Origin: Zancudomyces culisetae
Lineage: Eukaryota; Kickxellomycota; Harpellomycetes; Harpellales; Legeriomycetaceae
Assembly: GCA_001969505.1 (NCBI GenBank)
Contig: LSSK01000012.1
Location: 1 to 54,257, forward strand
DNA length: 54,257 nucleotides
Direction of reading: 5' to 3'
The translations under genes were made by a program, and so were the position numbers. Below, one piece after another: positions 51,367 to 54,257 of this stretch. Numbering within the stretch: the stretch's first letter is position 1; each line of letters opens with the position of its first letter. The notes beneath the pieces were generated by a model that worked only from the letters and a program-made list of their open reading frames with translations, did no database searches and was not told the origin of the DNA.

Positions 51367-52919
51367 TTTTCCTTTTTTAGGGTTTCTCTATTCGCCGATC
51401 TATGAATCTTCTCTATTTTTTTGACATTTTTGCTACTTTTTTCTGTACATATAGCTAATAATACATCTCTAGTTCTATTTTATTATTATTATAACCAATA
51501 TTGAATGTGCCTTTTGTGAAAATAAGCGGTCTCATTAGACTCTGCTGTGATTTAACTTTAAAATAACACGGTAAATTATTAAAAACCGACAATACTTCAC
51601 ACCAAAGTCAAGAACCCAACAAGACTCAACCATCAACAACAAATAGCATCGGCGTAAATGTCCATTTATTGGAGTAACCCTCAGGTGTTGCAATTAAATC
51701 TAGCTCCTATTGCACGGGATATGCAATTCCAGACATTATTTCATTTATTTAGCATTCCTCCTCCGATTTGCTGAACCCAATTGATTGCTGCATTTTCAGG
51801 TTTACTTTTTATGTATTTTTTACAAGCCTTTCTTTACTCACATGTTTACACTATAAGATGACCCAACCAAGCAATATAAAAGCATTCCAGGAAGTTAAAT
51901 TGTGATATTTAATACCAAACATCCACAAACTGCACAATTATCTATGATTGGTACATTTCATCTGTATAAAACAAGCAAGATCCCAGTTTACTAAAACAAA
52001 AGCAAGAAAAGCGAACACACATACTCATCTATTGATACTGTGTACGACAGAAAAAATAAGTACTCGCTCATATATCATAACAATTTTCGCATTTCCTTTA
52101 TAAACGCAAATACCTTGTCTGGTGAGAATCAGATAAGCGAAATACTCGATAAATCGAGTATAACACCGATATAACAATGATATGAGTCTCTTCTGTTTCA
52201 ACAAAACCTTGACCTCGCCACCAGCCCTACCCTTAAGTTAAAATAGGTAAATATTGTCTATCAATACAAAGGAGAAATCGCTCCATTTTCGTGTTGAGAT
52301 TATTAAATATGTACCACATAAAGTACTTGAAAGAATTTCCTAAATAATATTTATTTAATAATTCTTCTCCTGTTATTCAAAGGACACTACCACCTAGAAG
52401 TTTGTTCATAGATGTTTTTTCTGCTCAGAGCCGGTCTAGAATAATCATCCTAGTTAGACAGTCTTTATCCAAGAATATCGGAGCGTTCCGACTTAGAAAT
52501 GGGCACTATGCTGGCTCTTCTCGCCTTTATAGGTAGAACAATCAGTTTTTGCGACTTCTACAAACGAACTGTTGTTGAAGTCGACTTTTTGTTATAAAAA
52601 AAATCGTCATCGTAAACACAGATAGCCAGCGACTTCAAGGTTTATTGTAAAAGCTGCAATAGCCAAAAAAACATAAATACACTTTTTTTTTGGGGCTGAC
52701 CACTGGCAGCTTTGCAACCGCTAATTTCTCCTTATATGCACAACCTTTGCCTAAGCATTGCTACATCTTCAACAACACCTTTAGACTTTTATTCACGACG
52801 ATCCAAATAATAATCTACTAAAATACATTACTAAACACAAACTTCATTTTTTTTTATAGCAGTACTATAAAACTCACAGTAACGAGCCGTTAAAAAGTAA
52901 AGAATTCACTAACAAGATG
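51367..52919. other. 1.5 kb spacer SPO71-like / radical-SAM gene
   Basis: No protein gene. It contains a perfect 9-bp palindrome with a 2-nt loop (atactcgat-aa-atcgagtat, 52142-52161), an LTR-like stretch on the minus strand (52380-52600, separate entry), and the SPO71-like promoter on the left. The right part is the 3' flank of the radical-SAM gene. Confidence 0.4.
52380..52600 (-). mobile_element. Possible LTR remnant with PBS-like sequence
   Basis: Read on the minus strand, this has a promoter-like ctataaaggcgagaagagcc, then about 120 bp later ggtggtagtgtcc and caggagaa. That is the same order (tggtag..., then ccaggagaa) as just after the 41741 element's LTR-like region. No gag or pol follows. 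It might be a solo or truncated LTR; the evidence is pattern similarity only. Confidence 0.25.
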
Positions 52920-54233
52920 CTACCACATTATATTTAACAATATCGAGTCAATAACCTGTAAACCCTTATCCGTTGGAACCAAAGAAAAATCCTCGCTGCA
53001 CCCTTCTCTCGTACCCTCCTCATTTCTCCATTCAAGAAACCCAATTTTCACATATTCTTGTACATTTTTAGAGTTCAAAAACGATTTTAAACTATTATTT
53101 CGAGAATGAGTGGCATCTAAATTCTTTTTTTTATATAAAAGGTCATGAGTATCCCTAAATGTAGACTCTCTGATTCCATATATCGTTCTCAATCCGAGAA
53201 AAACCAACATTTTTAAGGCCATTTCTTTCTTTTCGTTGTCACTATCACAGGAATAGTTAATTGTCTTGGCTACACCATGACCAATATCCTGGTTTTCTAC
53301 CTGCGTCATCCATCTTTTAGGCTCTCTAATACATTCTGTGCTAACCAGATAATCATTCATAACACTTTTTCCATGAGCACCAGGGCCCACACCTATATAC
53401 TCACCTCCATTCCAATATTGCTTATTATGTATGCCTTCGTACTTTTTTCCTTTTGCGTAGCTTGAAACTTCATATCTATACATTCCTTTTTGCTTCGTTT
53501 TATTATATGCCATTTCGTACATATCTGCCATCTGATCGCCACCTGGGATGTTTAAAAACTTTGATTGTGCATGGAGCGGCGTTCCATATTCCACAGTCAG
53601 TTGGTAAATTGATAAATTATTGCTGTCACAGGCATTCAATCCTATGTCCAATTGACTTTCCCAGGCTTTTATATCTTGATCTGGAATGCCAAATATCAGA
53701 TCATAGGTAACATTACCAAACAGCTTTTGTGCAGTTTGTAGAGCCTTGATTCCATCCTTGCCGCTGTGTTTTCGCCCCATCCATTCCAATACCTTGTCGT
53801 CGAAGGACTGTATCCCTATTGAATACCTGTTAATTCCGGCCTGTTTAAATTCCTTCATTTTCTCGATTTCCCTGATGGACGGATTAGATTCAAGCGTGAT
53901 CTCTGCATTTGGATTCATTACCATTCTCTTTTCAATGAACTCCAATATAGCACCGACAGTCTTTGGTTCTGCCAAACTAGGGGTTCCTCCTCCAAAATAC
54001 ACACTGCGTATTTCTCTTTTCCCAGTTTTTTCAAAAAAGTAGCTGAGCTCTCTTATTAGATTTTCTTGTATCCTTTTATGGTCAATGTTTGGCTCTACAT
54101 ACTTGTTAAAATTACAGAAATTACATTTGTATTCACAATAGGGCCAATGTATGTATACAGAAAGTGGTTTGCTGCTTTTAAGGACCATTGGAGTATCCGT
54201 GAGCCGATTGTATAACAGAGTTCCTATCTTCAT
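52920..54233 (-). CDS. RSAD1: RSAD1/HemW-like radical-SAM protein
   Basis: A 437-aa single-exon protein of the HemN/HemW superfamily. The start has VYIHWPYCEYKCNFCNF with the 4Fe-4S cluster ligands C33, C37 and C40 (Cx3Cx2C). SAM-binding elements follow: VYFGGGTPSL, ITLESNPS, GINRYSIGIQSFDD, YDLIFGIPDQD and LSIYQLTVEYGTPL. Then come the HemW-specific EVSSYAK...HNKQYWNGGEYIGVGPGAHG and a C-terminal winged-helix (HemN_C-like) region ending TDKGLQVIDSIL. HemW/RSAD1 is a heme chaperone, not a coproporphyrinogen dehydrogenase: HemN carries an extra Cys and a longer N-terminus, both missing here. The N-terminus (MKIGTLLYNRL) could be part of a mitochondrial presequence. The family is missing in common yeasts. 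Confidence 0.9.
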   Translation of the reverse strand: MKIGTLLYNRLTDTPMVLKSSKPLSVYIHWPYCEYKCNFCNFNKYVEPNIDHKRIQENLIRELSYFFEKTGKREIRSVYFGGGTPSLAEPKTVGAILEFIEKRMVMNPNAEITLESNPSIREIEKMKEFKQAGINRYSIGIQSFDDKVLEWMGRKHSGKDGIKALQTAQKLFGNVTYDLIFGIPDQDIKAWESQLDIGLNACDSNNLSIYQLTVEYGTPLHAQSKFLNIPGGDQMADMYEMAYNKTKQKGMYRYEVSSYAKGKKYEGIHNKQYWNGGEYIGVGPGAHGKSVMNDYLVSTECIREPKRWMTQVENQDIGHGVAKTINYSCDSDNEKKEMALKMLVFLGLRTIYGIRESTFRDTHDLLYKKKNLDATHSRNNSLKSFLNSKNVQEYVKIGFLEWRNEEGTREGCSEDFSLVPTDKGLQVIDSILLNIMW

Positions 54234-54257
54234 ATCGCCGATTGTTCTTTTACTCTT

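Overview
The window is nuclear DNA from an AT-rich, intron-containing fungus. The evidence is eukaryotic informational genes interrupted by short GT-AG introns (donors gtaagt/gtatgt/gtatgc, acceptors mostly tag), fungal-type ALO1, KEX1, SPO71, Kre9/KNH-like and GET5-like genes, and families usually missing from Saccharomyces-type yeasts (RBM42, ZNHIT2, an RSAD1/HemW-like radical-SAM protein). An early-diverging fungus, for example in the Kickxellomycotina/Harpellales, would fit. That placement is inference; no marker in the window settles it. No rRNA, tRNA or CRISPR array was found.

Left part (1-13,900): FCF1 (5' truncated), an unrecognised three-exon gene, NPR2 and GPN3 (tail to tail with overlapping stop codons), mitochondrial ribosomal protein mL40, a ZNHIT2-type HIT zinc-finger protein, a PRPP synthetase, then a 2.1 kb gene-poor stretch and threonine synthase THR4.

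Middle (15,000-34,600): ALO1; TAN1 and SEN2 converging on each other (both tRNA maturation); a gene-poor interval with a frameshifted kelch-like remnant and an N gap whose flanks carry the same 641 bp, probably an assembly artefact; a class-IV-aminotransferase-like gene with a large low-complexity insert; an LRR protein with a cysteine tail; GUA1; a KEX1-like carboxypeptidase lacking a visible signal peptide; and a GPI-anchored Kre9/KNH-like wall protein.

Right part (35,300-54,233): RBM42, an LLP/YBL028C-like nucleolar protein, ORC3 with a 22-nt microexon, COA6, a retrotransposon remnant (gag plus broken protease) bounded by about 250-bp INVERTED repeats, a GET5/UBL4A-like gene, a 2,030-codon single-exon SPO71-like PH-domain gene, a 1.5 kb intergenic stretch with LTR-like features, and an RSAD1/HemW-like radical-SAM gene. 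Most genes are housekeeping and there is no operon-like organisation. The most unusual structures are the inverted-repeat gag element, the duplicated sequence around the N gap, the GPN3 start codon apparently split by an intron, and several short coding-looking frames in the spacers. Exon coordinates were joined by hand from splice signals, reading phase and family conservation.
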